A stretch of 64,000 nt of DNA from Pegea sp. RAD2-039 (lineage: Eukaryota; Chordata; Thaliacea; Salpida; Salpidae). Location: NCBI GenBank assembly GCA_034620365.1, contig JAQGEQ010000345.1, positions 1 through 64,000 on the forward strand, in the 5' to 3' direction. A program made the position numbers and the translations under genes. The notes under the pieces are model-generated. The model did no database searches and was not told the DNA's origin. It was given only the letters and a program-made list of their open reading frames with translations. Below, one piece after another: positions 49,979-63,424 of this stretch (the first letter of the stretch is position 1; each line of letters starts with the position of its first letter).

Positions 49979-50240
49979 GTGAACTCTGCTAATTTATTGT
50001 ATTTGCTTGTGAAAAAGAAGACTTTATGAAAATATCCAAAAGAAAAATAAACAGTTTATTGACCTTGATTTCACTGTTCTAGGTCATTTTGGATGTTACT
50101 GAACAATGAATCTAATAAACTTCTCTGTAGCTTTACTGCTAACGATAATTTAATAAGTAGTAAGAAAAATAATATTGCTACCATATTGTTTTATTTAGTG
50201 TTTAGGCCCACAAAGTTAAACACGAAAAGCTTTGACAAAG
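49979..50240 (+). repeat. Interspersed repeat R2, copy 2
   Basis: Same block order as 34,830-35,035. Immediately upstream lies the CCACCTATCGAGCGC core also found at 19,935, so R2 and that core may be parts of one larger element. Confidence 0.5.
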
Positions 50241-51404
50241 CGTTTTGTATAACTAAGTAAATAAAAAGCGTAGAAAGTCATTAAAGAAATCATGATCTAC
50301 AACTATTTTGTACTTTCTAAAGATTAATTAATTGGTTAACTTGGGACTATAAGGTAACTAAACCTATAATATTGTTTGAAATCAATATTTTAGAGAATTA
50401 AACACAAAAATCCGACCAAAACTTTTCAGTTGCTTGGTTATGCTGTTCTACATCTTTAAAAGTAAACAACTTTGTAAAACTTGTTCTACAAACTATTTGT
50501 TTAAAGTTAACAATCTTTTATAATTTTAATAATTTACCAAAGTATTAATAATTTAAGTTAAATTAAGAAATTAGTTCAGCATGAGAAACTGTGTTGGTGA
50601 TTTGACGAAAACCCAGTCTTGTGAAAAGCCTGAATTTTCCCAAGTTTTTAATCTACTTCCTGCTGTGAATACTTAAAAATATTAATAACAACTCCTAAAA
50701 AATTTGGATTGAAAATCAATTTGAGTTGAACTTTAGATTTAATTTAAGATTAATGCAGAGTTTTCAAACCCCTAAATGTAAACAAGCTAACGTCTTGAAA
50801 GTAAAGATAACATTTTACCAGTAGACCTTTCAAACAAAATTTGATGATTTTGTAATCAGTTAATAGTTACAATTAATTAAGTTTGTTCTGTAGTTTTAAA
50901 TTCAAAATTCAAAGTTTCCATTCTTGTTGCGTATTAAGTCTGAGACTTAAATAGTTTGTAAACTTAATGTGTAACTTCAATAAGTAAATTTCAGTTTGTA
51001 GATTTAATGTGTAGATTTAATTTTGAGATTTAAATTGTACATTCAGGTTGAAGTGTTAAAATGCAGTTTCACTTTGTACAATCAGTTTTCAATAACTACA
51101 AATATGTGATGGACTTTTTTTTTTAAATACTAAATATTGTTGTTTACTTTTTATTTTGTTTATCGTTTAACACAAGGATGCATACAACAAATCATAGAGC
51201 TCTTAAAGCAAACACAAATATATATTTACAAATTATAATACAAATCTGAAACAACAAAATTTAGAACAAGTACTATTTGCCTCTACATTCTACATCGAGC
51301 TCTTTCATGACAAACAGAAACTTAAAATTAGAAGCAACTTAAAAAGATGGGCCATTATAACATTGAATGGATGTGTTATCTTGTGAACTTTAAAGTTTCG
51401 AGAA

Positions 51405-54400
51405 AATTCCTACTAACAAAGATCTGCAAAGTTCAGTATCTAAAAGACTTAAATAGCTTGCTTGCAGTACAGATATCCACCAGCGCAGTTCAAACTCCTG
51501 GATAACTGAGTAAGCTCCAGTACTTCATGTCTCTAGGTAGACATTGCAACTCTTTCCATTCTTTTCTTTCCTGACAGTTTCTGTAGAGACCTCTTCGGGA
51601 GATGACAGCTTCGACTTTAGTGTCTCTTCTCGCTAGATTTAAAAATTGACAAAATTTAAATCAGCATCTTCTACAATTGTGAGATTTACTACCTCTTTAA
51701 TTTGAAAAAAAAATACTTTCATGGCTGCTATTGTGGATTCTGCTTTGTTCTCAATATGATGTTCCATTGAGTTAACTGCTTCATGTACAACATTTCAAGC
51801 TGAAAAACCTTTGCACAAAATCAATAAAATTATACATCTGTAAAAGAATCCCTGATCATACCATTCATGTGTTTTGCTGCTGAGGTGGTTTTATGATCAC
51901 AGATCTTGGTCAGAATGTACCAAAGTTAATCGAACGCCTCTAAAAGATTGACTCCACTATCAAATATGCATGCGTGCATCAAATATCATTGGTGTTCGAG
52001 GTATTAAATGAAATCTAATGTGAAATCTCATTAAAAATCAAATTATTCAACCTGTTAAAACCAACCAATTAAATCCAAGAATTCATTCTCTCTCAATTAG
52101 AGTCTTTAAGCTGCTCCGCTTCCTGATGCTTCAACAATCTTCTAAAGGCATCTACTCCTGCCAGTACTTTTTAATTAGTAGACAGATTCCAATTCAGGCT
52201 GTGAGATTTCATCTTATTTAACAAAAACCTTAAAAACCTGAGAAATCAAATGGTTAGTTACCTGAAGGATTAAGGTAATTCCGCTTCATAACATTTTTGA
52301 TTCAATTGAAGATCCATTCACCCAAGAAATATCATCTCAAGAACTGAAAAGTTAACTTTACTACTAACAAAGCTCTGAAAATATCAGGTATCTGAAAGAC
52401 ATAAATAGCTTGCCTGCAGTGAGATAACCACCAGCACAGTTCAAAATCCTTGAAAACTGAGTAAGCTCCCGTACTTCATGTCTTTATGTAATCATTGCAA
52501 CTCTATCCATTCTTTTCCTTCCTGACAGTTTGTTTAGAGACCTCTTCGGAAGATGAGAGCCTGGACTTTACTGTCTCCTTTCCCTAGATTCTACAAAATA
52601 TTAATTCAAAATTAGCATCTTCTACAATTGTGAGATTTGCTATCTCTTTAATTTGAAAAAAAAGTACTTTCATGGCTGCTATTGTGGATTCCGCTTTGTT
52701 CTCAACATGATGTTCCATTGAGTTAACTGCTTCATCTACATCATTTCAAGCTTGAACAACCTTTGAATAAAATTTATGAAAAAATACATCTGTAAAAGAA
52801 TCCCTGATCATACCATTCATGTGTTTTGTTGCTGAGGCGGTTTTATGATCACAGTTCTTGGCCAGACGTACCAAAGTTCATCGAACGCCTCTAAAAGATT
52901 GACTCCACTATCAAATATGCATGCCAATAACCATTCATCTCATGGGTGTTCGAGGTAATAAATGAAATCTAATATGGAATCTCATTAATAATCGAAGTAT
53001 ACAACCTGTTAAAACCAACCAATAAAATCCAAGAAGACATTCTCTCTCAATTAGAGTCTGTAAGCTGCTCTGCTACCTGAAGCTTCAACAATCTTCTAAA
53101 GGCATCTACTCCTGCCAGTACTTTCTAAATAGTAGATAGATTCAAATTCAGGCCATGAGATTTCATCTTATTTAACAAAAACCTTAAAAACCTGAGAAGT
53201 CAAATGGTTAGTTACCTGAAGGATTAAGGTAATTCCGCTTCATAACATTTGTGATTCAATTGAAGATCCATTCTCCAGTAAAAAATCATCTCAAGAACTG
53301 AAAAGTTAACTTTACTACTAACAAAGCTCTGAAAATATCAGGTATCTGAAAGACATAAATAGCTTGCCTGCAGTGAGATAACCACCAGCACAGTTCAAAA
53401 TCCTGGAAAACTGAGTAAGCTCCCGTACTTCATGTCTTTATGTAATCTTTGCAACTCTATCCATTCTTTTCCTTCCTGACAGTTTGTTTAGAGACCTCTT
53501 CGGAAGATGAGAGCCTCGACTTTACTGTCTCCTTTCCCTAGATTCTACATAATATTAAATCAAAATTATCATCTTTTACAATTGTGAGATTTGCAATCTC
53601 TTTAATTTGAAAAAAAAATACTTTGATGGCTGCTATTGTGGATTCTGCTTTGTTCTCAACATGATGTTCCATTGAGTTAACTGCTTCATCTACATCATTT
53701 CAAGCTTGAACAACCTTTGAATAAGATTTATGAAAAAATACATCTGTAAAAGAATCCCTGATCATACCATTCATGTGTTTTGCTGCTAAGGTGGTCTTCT
53801 GATCACAGTTCTTGGCCAGACGTACCAAAGTTCATCGAACGCCTCTAAAAGATTGACTCCACTATCAAATATGCATGCGAATAACCATTCATCTCATTGG
53901 TGTTCGAGGTAATAAATGAAATCTATTATGGAATCTCATTAATAATCAAGGTATACAACTTGTTAAAACCAACCAATAAAATCCAAGAAGTCATTCTCTC
54001 TCAATTAGAGTCTGTAAGCTGCTCCGCTTCCTGATGCTTCAACAATCTTCTAACAGCATCTACTCCTGCCAGTACTTTCTAAATAGTAGACAGATTCAAA
54101 TTCAAGCCATGAAATTTCATCTTATTTAACAAAAACCTTAAAAACCTGAGAAGTCAAATGGTTAGCTACCTGAAAGATTAAGGTAATTCCGCTTCATAAC
54201 ATTTTTGATTCAATTGAAGATCCATTCACCAGAAAAAAATTATCTCAAGTGACTGAAAAGTTAACTTTACTACTAACAAAGCTCTGAAAATATCAGTTAT
54301 CTGAAAGACTTAAATAGATTGCCTGCAGTAGAGATATCAACCAGCACAGTTCATAATCCTGGATAGCTGAGTAAGCTCCCGTACTTCATGTCTTTATGTA

Positions 54401-57122
54401 ATCATTGCAACTCTATCCATTCTTTTCCTTCCTGACAGTTTGTTTAGAGACCTCTTCGGAAGATGAGAGCCTCGACTTTACTGTTTCCTTTCCCTAGATT
54501 CTACATAATATTAAATCAAAATTAGCATCTTCTACAATTGTGAGATTTGCTATCTCTTTAATTTGAAAACAAAATACTTTGATGGCTGCTATTATGGATT
54601 CTGCTTTGTTCTCAACATGATGTTCCATTGAGTTAACTGCTTCATCTACATCATTTCAAGCTTGAACAACCTTTGAATAAGATTTATGAAAAAATACATC
54701 TGTAAAAGAATCCCTGATCATACCATTCATGTGTTTTGCTGCTGAGGCGGTTTTATGATCACAGTTCTTGGCCAGACGTACCAAAGTTCATCGAACGCCT
54801 CTAAAAGATTGACTCCACTATCAAATATGCATGCGAATAACCATTCATCTCATTGGTGTTCGTGGCATTAAATGAAATCTAATTTGAAATCTCATTAAAA
54901 ATCATAGTACCCAACCTGTTACAACCAACCAATAAAATCCAAGAAGTCATTCTCTCTCAATTAGAGTCTGTAAACTGCTCCGCTTCCTGATGCTTCAACA
55001 ATCTTCTAAAGGCTTCTACTCCTGCCAGTACTTTCTAATAAGTAGACAGATTCCAATTCAGGCCATGAGATTTCATCTTATTTAACAAAAACCTTAAAAA
55101 TCTGAGAAGTCAAATGGTTAGTTACCTGAAGGATTAAGGTAATTCCGCTTCATAACATTTGTGATTCAATTGAAGATCCATTCTCCAGAAAAAAATCATC
55201 TCAAGTGACTGAAAAGTTACTTTTACTACTAACAAAGCTCTGAAAATATCCAGTATCTGAAAGACTTAAATAGCTTGCCTGCAGTGAGATAACCACCAGC
55301 ACAGTTCAAAATCCTGGAAAACTGAGTAAGCTCCCGTACTTCATGTCTTTATGTAATCTTTGCAACTCTATCCATTCTTTTCCTTCCTGACAGTTTATTT
55401 AGAGACCTCTTTGGAAGATGAGAGCCTCGACTTTACTGTCTCCTTTCCCTAGATTCTACAAAATATTAAATCCAAATTAGCATCTTCTACAATTGTGAGA
55501 TTTGCTATCTCTTTAATTTGAAAAAAAAATACTTTGATGGCTGCTATTGTGGATTCTGCTTTGTTCTCAACATGATGTTCCATTGAGTTAACTGCTTCAT
55601 CTACATCATTTCAAGCTTGAACAACCTTTGAATAAGATTTATGAAAAAATACATCTGTAAAAGAATCCCTGATCATACCATTCATGTGTTTTGCTGCTAA
55701 GGTGGTCTTCTGATCACAGTTCTTGGCCAGACGTACCAAAGTTCATCGAACGCCTCTAAAAGATTGACTCCACTATCAAATATGCATGCGAATAACCATT
55801 CATCTCATTGGTGTTCGAGGTAATAAATGAAATCTAATATGGAATCTCATTAATAATCAAAGTATACAACCTGTTAAAACCAACCAATAAAATCCAAGAA
55901 GTCATTCTCTCTCAATTAGAGTCTGTAAGCTGCTCCGCTTCCTGATGCTTCAACAATCTTCTAACAGCATCTACTCCTGCCAGTACTTTCTAAATAGTAG
56001 ACAGATTCCAATTCTGGCTGTGAAATTTCATCTCATTTAACAAAAACCTTAAAAACCTGAGAAGTCAAATGGTTAGTTACCTGAAGGATTAAGGTAATTC
56101 CGCTTCATAACATTTGTGATTCAATTGAAGATCCATTCACCCAAGAAATATCATCTCAAGAACTGAAAAGTTAACTTTACTACTAACAAAGCTCTGAAAA
56201 TATCAGTTATCTGAAAGACTTAAATAGCTAGCCTGCAGTGAGATAACCACCAGCACAGTTCAAAATCCTGGAAAACTGAGTAAGCTCCCGTACTTCATGT
56301 CTTTATGTAATCATTGCAACTCTATCCATTCTTTACCTCCTGACAGTTTCTTTGAAGACGTTTTGGGAAGATGAGAGCCGCGACTTTAGTGTCTCTTTCC
56401 CTAGATTCTACAAAATATTAAATCCAAAATTATCATCTTTTACAATTGTGAGATTTGCAATCTCTTTAATTTGAAAAAAAATACTTTGATGGCTGCTATT
56501 GTGGATTCTGCTTTGTTCTCAACATGATGTTCCATTGAGTTAACTGCTTCATCTACATCATTTCAAGCTTGAACAACCTTTGAATAAGATTTATGAAAAA
56601 ATACATCTGTAAAAGAATCCCTGATCATACCATTCATGTGTTTTGCTGCTGAGGCGGTTTTATCATCACAGTTCTTGGCCAGACGTACCAAAGTTCATCG
56701 AACGCCTCTAAAAGATTGACTCCACTATCAAATATGCATGCGAATAACCATTCATCTCATTGGTGTTCGTGGCATTAAATGAAATCTAATTTGAAATCTC
56801 ATTAAAAATCATAGTACCAACCTGTTACAACCAACCAATAAAATCCAAGAAGTCATTCTCTCTCAATTAGAGTCTGTAAGCTGCTCCGCTTCCTGATGCT
56901 TCAACAATCTTCTAACAGCATCTACTCCTGCCAGTACTTTCTAAATAGTAGACAGATTCAAATTCTGGCCATGAAATTTCATCTTATTTAACAAAAACCT
57001 TAAAAACCTGAGAAGTCAAATGGTTAGTTACCTGAAAGATTAAGGTAATTCCGCTTCATAATATTTGTGATGCAATTGAAGATCCATTCACCCAAGAAAT
57101 ATCATCTCAAGAACTGAAAAGT
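51405..57122. repeat. Satellite array 2: six units of about 954 bp
   Basis: Anchors lie at 51,902 (diverged), 52,854, 53,808, 54,764, 55,719 and 56,671. The first unit carries flank-specific changes (TAGGTAGACATTGC, CTGTAGAGACCTCTTCGGGAG) shared with the first unit of array 3, so the left junction is a conserved boundary. The array stops mid-unit at 57,122 within the GAACTGAAAAGTT block, where unique sequence begins. Confidence 0.95.
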
Positions 57123-58203
57123 TGAAAAAAAATTAATATTAATCATTTGACAAAGTGTACTTTTAAGATGTTATTTTTGATAATTTAATTATTTGTTAAA
57201 AACCTTTCTACCTGGAATTTTAAAAATATTTTGAAAACTTATTCAATCGGTATAATCTTAATCAAGTTTATATGAAACCAGCAGGAGATAAAAAATAATC
57301 TTTGCTAATTTGTTATTTCTAGCATGAGTTTGCTCAAAACCGTGTCGTCAATGGTACAGCCTCATGAACTATATAACGCTATCAAGTGATAAAAGGTTAG
57401 ACAAAATAGATGAAAATAGTGAGGAAACGAGAAGTGATAGATAACACTTGTTAAATCATTTGTGTTAAAAAAGATTTTAAAGAAGCAGTTAAAAAGATGT
57501 GTTATACTTTGATATAAAGATGGAAGGAAATTTCGATTTTTGCCAGTTGGTGTTTCTAAAGTTATTTAGTAATTTTAAAGGAATAGTTTCTGTGAGCATA
57601 AAGGAGATTGCAATCTAAAAACTACTAATTGAAATTAAAATGGCAAACACTATTGATAATTTCTTATGCAACGTCAACAAAGAGGATGTTGATATTACAA
57701 GGATTTTATATTTTTCTTGGAGACGGTCTGTGTATGATAAAAATGGTATCAAGTATCTAAGAAAAGATTCCCTATTATCAAAGACGAAAGCAACTAAGCT
57801 TGTCTTTAATAAACAGGTTTTGAGAAATGTGATATAAAAAAGTTCAATTTATACTTCATGCAACCCTTAGAAACCTTAAAGGAAATTTGTTTACAAATTA
57901 GAGATTAGAATAATTGGACAACTAGAAGCCAAAGTAGTACAAGGCAATTTATCTTTGAATATGAAAATAAAGGGAAACGTTTCTTCACACAAGAAGTTTA
58001 AGATTTACAAAAATAGAAAAATCTATGAAAGTCAAACACAGATGTCAACTTATATCAACAATCACAAGAAAACCTTCCTAAAATGAAATTCTAAAAATAA
58101 TTTAAAACATATTCAAACTAATACAATCTTAATGAAACTTATATCAAAGAAGAAGACAAAATAAGAGGTCAAGAAAACAAGAATTATTTGTAGCTAATTA
58201 AAA
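57123..58203. other. Unique segment between array 2 and the second 12-kb copy
   Basis: Absent from the equivalent junction at 46,182/46,183. It holds a decayed coding region (57,520-58,086). No terminal inverted repeats or target-site duplication could be identified at its edges. Confidence 0.6.
57520..58086 (+). pseudogene. Single-frame decayed coding region, product unknown
   Basis: Three open stretches lie in the same reading frame: ATG 57,520 to TAA 57,618 (32 codons), ATG 57,640 to TAA 57,837 (65 codons, MANTIDNFLCNVNKEDVD...), and 57,880 to TGA 58,086 (68 codons, KLEIRIIGQLEAKVVQGN...). They are separated by 7 and 14 codons that hold the only stops. Frame coherence over about 570 nt suggests one former gene of about 190 codons. 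The composition is rich in Lys, Asn, Ile and Leu; no signal peptide or known motif is visible. An intron joining the last two parts was tried but none kept the frame. Confidence 0.35.
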
Positions 58204-59314
58204 ATTTATCAGAAAAATAAAATCTAGAAAACAAAATTATCCAAAGATTTTTTATAAAACAAACTCTTATAGAATTGTTATTTAAATAGTCTATAACAAA
58301 ATAAAAATTAGTTTAAGGAACAAAACCTAAGAGTAAGCAAAAATCTTTTTGAAACAGAATAGCAATGAATGAAATTAAACCTAATTTTGTTATTATCAAC
58401 TTTAAGAATTTTCAAAAGCAAGTTTTTCAAAGTTATATTATAATTTTTAAAGTAGTTACATTTCTGAGGTACATGCTTTTAGATATAACACCATGTTTCT
58501 AATTAAATCAATTTTTATTTGCTGTACAAATTCCTTATAAAATTGAAACTTCATTGGAAAAAATCTTTATTATAATTTTATACTTATATAAAAGGAAGTT
58601 ATATGCTAACTAAATTTACATTATTGATTAGAAAAAATTATCAAAACTAAAAAAATTCCAAAATAATTAGATATTATTTAGTACGTTTACTAATAAGTAT
58701 ACTTAATTTGCAATTGAATTTTAATTAAAGTTTAATACCTTGAAATAATAAAATGAAACTTGTCATAAATTAAACAAACATTTTAAGAAGCTGTAAAAAC
58801 AAGTAATAAAAATGGCTTTCAACTATTATGTATTTTGATTTTTCGAAACTTAGTTCACAATGAATATTTTTTGATATTTTTAAATTTTTTTACTTTAATT
58901 TCTGTACTTTAGGAGTATTTTACACCAAACGTGAATCAAAATGTAATATTTGATCTTTTGAATTACAATTAGCTTTTGAAACAATTCATAACTAAAACAT
59001 GAAAATGAAGTTGAATTTTTTAACATTTTGTTGTGCAGTAAAAACTAATTATAATTTTGAAGAACAAAAAACAAAGTTAGATTTCTGATTTAAAAATTTA
59101 AAGTGAATAAATTATGTTTAGTATGTATTAAGTTACCTTAAGCAAAACTCTGTGTTAATAAAAATATCCATTAATTGTAATAGCTGTATATAAATTCAAG
59201 TCTTTTAAGTAAAAGCACTGAAAATGAAACTATAAAAGCATTTTTACTTTGGTTATTTACAAAAGTAAGTAATAAGTACTTAATCTCATTCGACCTTTTC
59301 TTTCAATACACTTC

Positions 59315-60155
59315 AATTGAAATTAAAGTGAGCAAAATTGATTATCCTTCAAATTCCTCGAATCAATACTCCATCAATGGATTTATTATTTAACGATTAT
59401 CTTCGGTCCTAGACCTTGGCATTAATCTATCATCTGACTTTAAATGGCGCAATAATGTTTTCAACATCTTTCGAAAATCAATCAACCTTGTCTTCCTTAT
59501 TACAAAGACCTTTAATTCTAATAACAATGTTAGTGCATGAATGCCATATGAAATTCGTGATATAGAAAAAATTGAGTCTGTTCAGGCAACATTTACGAAA
59601 TTGGTATCCAGGAAACTTAATATTAAATATAATAATTATAAACATCGTCTCAGTTTCTTCAATTTAGATGCTTTGAAAACTCGACAGAGTAAATAAGACT
59701 TAATTTTTTGATTATCCACAATTTGATTGACCTTCAGTTTGATGATTTCTTTTTCATTAATCCTTCTTTCAAGTTATATCAGCTCAGACGACACACATTT
59801 CATCTTAATGACCCTATATAACCTTGCATATTAATCAAAGCAAAATTTTTCACTATCGCAAAATTAGTATATGGAACCAGCTACCATCAGACTTTGTCAT
59901 AATCACTGGCATTGTTCAAGCAGAAGTTGAACCGTTATAACATTGCCAACACATACATTTCTAAACAGTGAATTTTTCTCTTCTTTGTAATTATTCACTG
60001 TTATATACTTTGAGGGGTACCGAAATGCCATGTGTTACTTTCTTTGCTTTCTATATTTTTGAATAATAAGATGTCACTTGTGAGAATGTGTGTTAGCGCG
60101 AGGTGCTTTCTTCATGCACCCTTCTTCGCTTTTATTGTAACAAATAAATGAATTA
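59315..60155 (+). mobile_element. Non-LTR retrotransposon fragment, second 12-kb copy
   Basis: The same insertion as 47,280-48,125, carried along by the large duplication, with the same stops, 3' hairpin and tail. It is not an independent insertion. Confidence 0.75.
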
Positions 60156-60229
60156 TTTTAAAGGAGCAACATCAAAAAGCATATAAAGATAAACGTTAGC
60201 TGCAAATGTTACCTTATTTTAACTAGATA

Positions 60230-60600
60230 TATTTGTTTGAACTGCTTCACTCGACAACGACCTTCCATACATGATAAAGCAAAAATTATAAAGATCTAAT
60301 AGTTGGCCATGAAGCAAGATTACACTTTTTAAGTCATCAAAGTTGATCAAAGCAGATAAATTGATACAGGCACGCTCGAACGACGCTCGAACGACTACAA
60401 AACCAGCAAAAATGACTTCAAGTAGAAAAACATTATGCCTACCAGGTTCTAACTATGAGTTTATATTTCGAGTAAAGGGTCTTTTATAGGTGGTTCACTA
60501 CCAAGAAAGCAGAATAATTATAGCTGAAGTTTAAAAGCTCTTTATTGCTTGGAAATGCGTCCACCTTGCCCTTACACTGATCATTTTTGAATCACATTAA
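60230..60600 (-). mobile_element. Decayed SINE, second 12-kb copy
   Basis: Duplicate of the element at 48,195-48,560, differing by a few substitutions (for example CACGCTCGAACG instead of CACGCACGAACG). Confidence 0.45.
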
Positions 60601-62012
60601 AAAGCTAAGAAAATAAAAAGAATTATCATTTTTTTCAAAACTAAAATTTTTCTACAATTCTAAGCTTCCTATAAACTAAAAATGTTTAAATTAAGTTTTA
60701 TGTTTAGAGTAAAAACTTGTAATGGTTAAAATTATTGTAGTGTAAATGAAACGAAACGTGACATAAATAGCGGTTTTTCAAAAAAAAATCATGCTTTATT
60801 ATTTTATTATTTTAGTAGTGCTCTAAAATGGAAAATTGAAATATGATATTAAAAGCTGTAAATCTTGTTTATCAATCAAAAATTAAATAAAAAACTTTAC
60901 ATCATTTCATATTTCAGATAGATAGAACGATTTTGATATACTTTGTTTTTGTATAAACTTCATTAAAGTATAAAATTAAGTTTTATTTATCTTGTTCTGA
61001 ATATTTTACGAGTTTCTGCTAAGACCATCAAAATTCTCTTATGTGGAAAAATTTGAAATCTGTTGACGTCATTGCAAGATGAGTGAGAATTACAATCAAA
61101 CAGCAAATCAAAACAGCTCACTGCGCCACCACTTGCTATTTTTAAAATAAAAGCAAAAATCAAGTCTGTGAAATATATACGAACGGAGTTGGTATTCCCT
61201 GATTCAAAAATTTCTCATTTTTCTAATAATTTTTATCATAAATACTTTGAAAGAAATCAGTTCATCAAGCATCGTTGACAAAAAAAATTGAGTAATGAAA
61301 TAACAATTTTATAGAAAATAGAAATAACTTTGAAACAACCATAATAAAGATAAGTGATAACTCTAATAACCTCTATCAAATATACAAAACTTAAAAAAAA
61401 AAGATTCAAAACACCTAACTTTGCAATAATTTTACGTACTGTTAACTTTTTAGTTGTTTTAAGAGATTTAAGAATAAACTATCTATTGCATTGTCAAAAA
61501 GATCAAAACTTATTATTAATATCCTTAAAAACAATTTCTTTTTATCAATGTAAATTATAGAACCAGAATAAAATAATAATTATAACCTGAACAATTTTTG
61601 TCAAAAAGTTTCATTTTAAGTAATTCTGAATAACTAGTACATAATTTAAAATACTTATTCTATAGAAAAATCTTACATAGTTTTTTTAGATTAACCCCTA
61701 AACATAATTTATCTTATAAACATATTCTCAAACTAAAAAACTTTCTTTTATGGTAATCTAAAGAAATAAATACGTAAATGTATTTGCAACAATAATAATT
61801 TAATAATATTGATTTAAATTTATTAAAAGTATGTAAGATTATAAACTAGAGACAAATTAGGTGTATTTAAGTCGTTTAATTGCTAATCTGAAAGTCTAAC
61901 CAATGATTTCCTTCAAATCCAATTACGTTACCAAGGCTACAGCATAACATGCTATACTACTCCACCTATCGAGCGCAGAAATCGTTTGTGTTTAACTACA
62001 TTTGTTCTACAA

Positions 62013-62275
62013 GTGAACTCTGCTAATTTCTTGTATTTGCTTGTGAAAAAGAAGATTTTATGAAAATATCCAAAAGAAAAATAAACAGTTTATTGACCTT
62101 GATTTCACTGTTCTAGGTCATTTTGGATGTTACTGAACAATGAATCTAATAAACTTCTCTGTAGCTTTACTACTAACGATAATTTAATAAGTAGTAAGAA
62201 AAATAACATAGCTACCATATTGTTTTATTTAGTGTTTAGGCCCACAAAGTTAAACACGAAAAGCTTTGACAAAGC
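62013..62275 (+). repeat. Interspersed repeat R2, copy 3 (duplicate of copy 2)
   Basis: Carried within the 12-kb duplication; nearly identical to 49,979-50,240. Confidence 0.5.
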
Positions 62276-63424
62276 GTTTTGTATAACTAAGTAAATAAAA
62301 AGCGTAGAAAGTCATTAAAGAAATCATGATCTACAACTATTTTGTACTTTCTAAAGATTAATTAATTGGTTAACTTGGGACTATAAGGTAACTAAACCTA
62401 TAATATTGTTTGAAATCAATATTTTAGAGAATTAAACACAAAAATCCGACCAAAACTTTTTAGTTGCTTGGTTATGCTGTTCTACATCTTTAAAAGTAAA
62501 CAACTTTGTAAAACTTGTTTTACAAACTATTTGTTTAAAGTTAACAATCTTTTATAATTTTAATAATTTACCAAAGCATTAATAATTTAAGTTAAATTAA
62601 GAAATTAGTTCAGCATGAGAAACTGTGTTGGTGATTTGACGAAAACCCAGTCTTGTGAAAAGCCTGAATTTTCCCAAGTTTTTAATCTACTTCCTGCTGT
62701 GAATACTTAAAAATATTAATAACAACTCCTAAAAAATTTGGATTGAAAATCAACTTGAGTTGAACTTTAGATTTACTTTAAGATTAATGCAGAGTTTTCA
62801 AACCCCTAAATGTCAACAAGCTAAAGTCTTGAAAGTAAATATAACATTTTACCAGTAGACCTTTCAAACAAAATTTGATGATTTTGTAATCAGTTAATAG
62901 TTACAATTAATTAAGTTTGTTCTGTAGTTTTAAATTCAAAATTCAAAGTTTCCATTCTTGTTGCGTATTAAGTCTGAGACTTAAATAGTTTGTAAACTTA
63001 ATGTGTAACTTCAATAAGTAAATTTCAGTTTGTAGATTTAATGTTTGAGATTTAAATTGTACATTCAGGTTGAAGTGTTAAAATGCAGTTTCACTTTGTA
63101 CAATCAGTTTTCAATAACTACAAATATGTGATGGACTTTTTTTTAAAAATACTAAATATTTTTGTTTACTTTTTATTTTGTTTATCTTTTAACACAAGGA
63201 TGCATACAACAAATCATAGAGCTCTTAAAGCAAACACAAATAAATATATTTACAAAATATAATACAGATCTAAAACAATAAAATTTAGAACAAGTACTGT
63301 TAGTCTCTTCATTCTACATCGAGCTCTTTCATGACAAACAGAAACTTAAAATTAGAAGCAACTTAAAAAGATGGGCCATTATCACATTGAATGGATGTGT
63401 TATCTTGTGAACTTTAAAGTTTCG

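Larger units (their letters stand above)
46183..51405. repeat. Inter-array block, copy 1 of a 12-kb duplication
   Basis: Nearly identical to 58,204-63,425, with the offset changing from 12,021 to about 12,035 nt through small indels; sampled stretches differ by about 1-3%. It contains a non-LTR 3' fragment, a decayed SINE and repeat R2. No intact gene is seen: the 68-codon frame at 49,319 is present unchanged in both copies, simply because they are so similar. Confidence 0.95.

Noticed and set aside
35070-57122. CRISPR-like array
   Set aside because: The repeats are about 954 bp, contiguous and without spacers, in a eukaryotic genome; this is a satellite.
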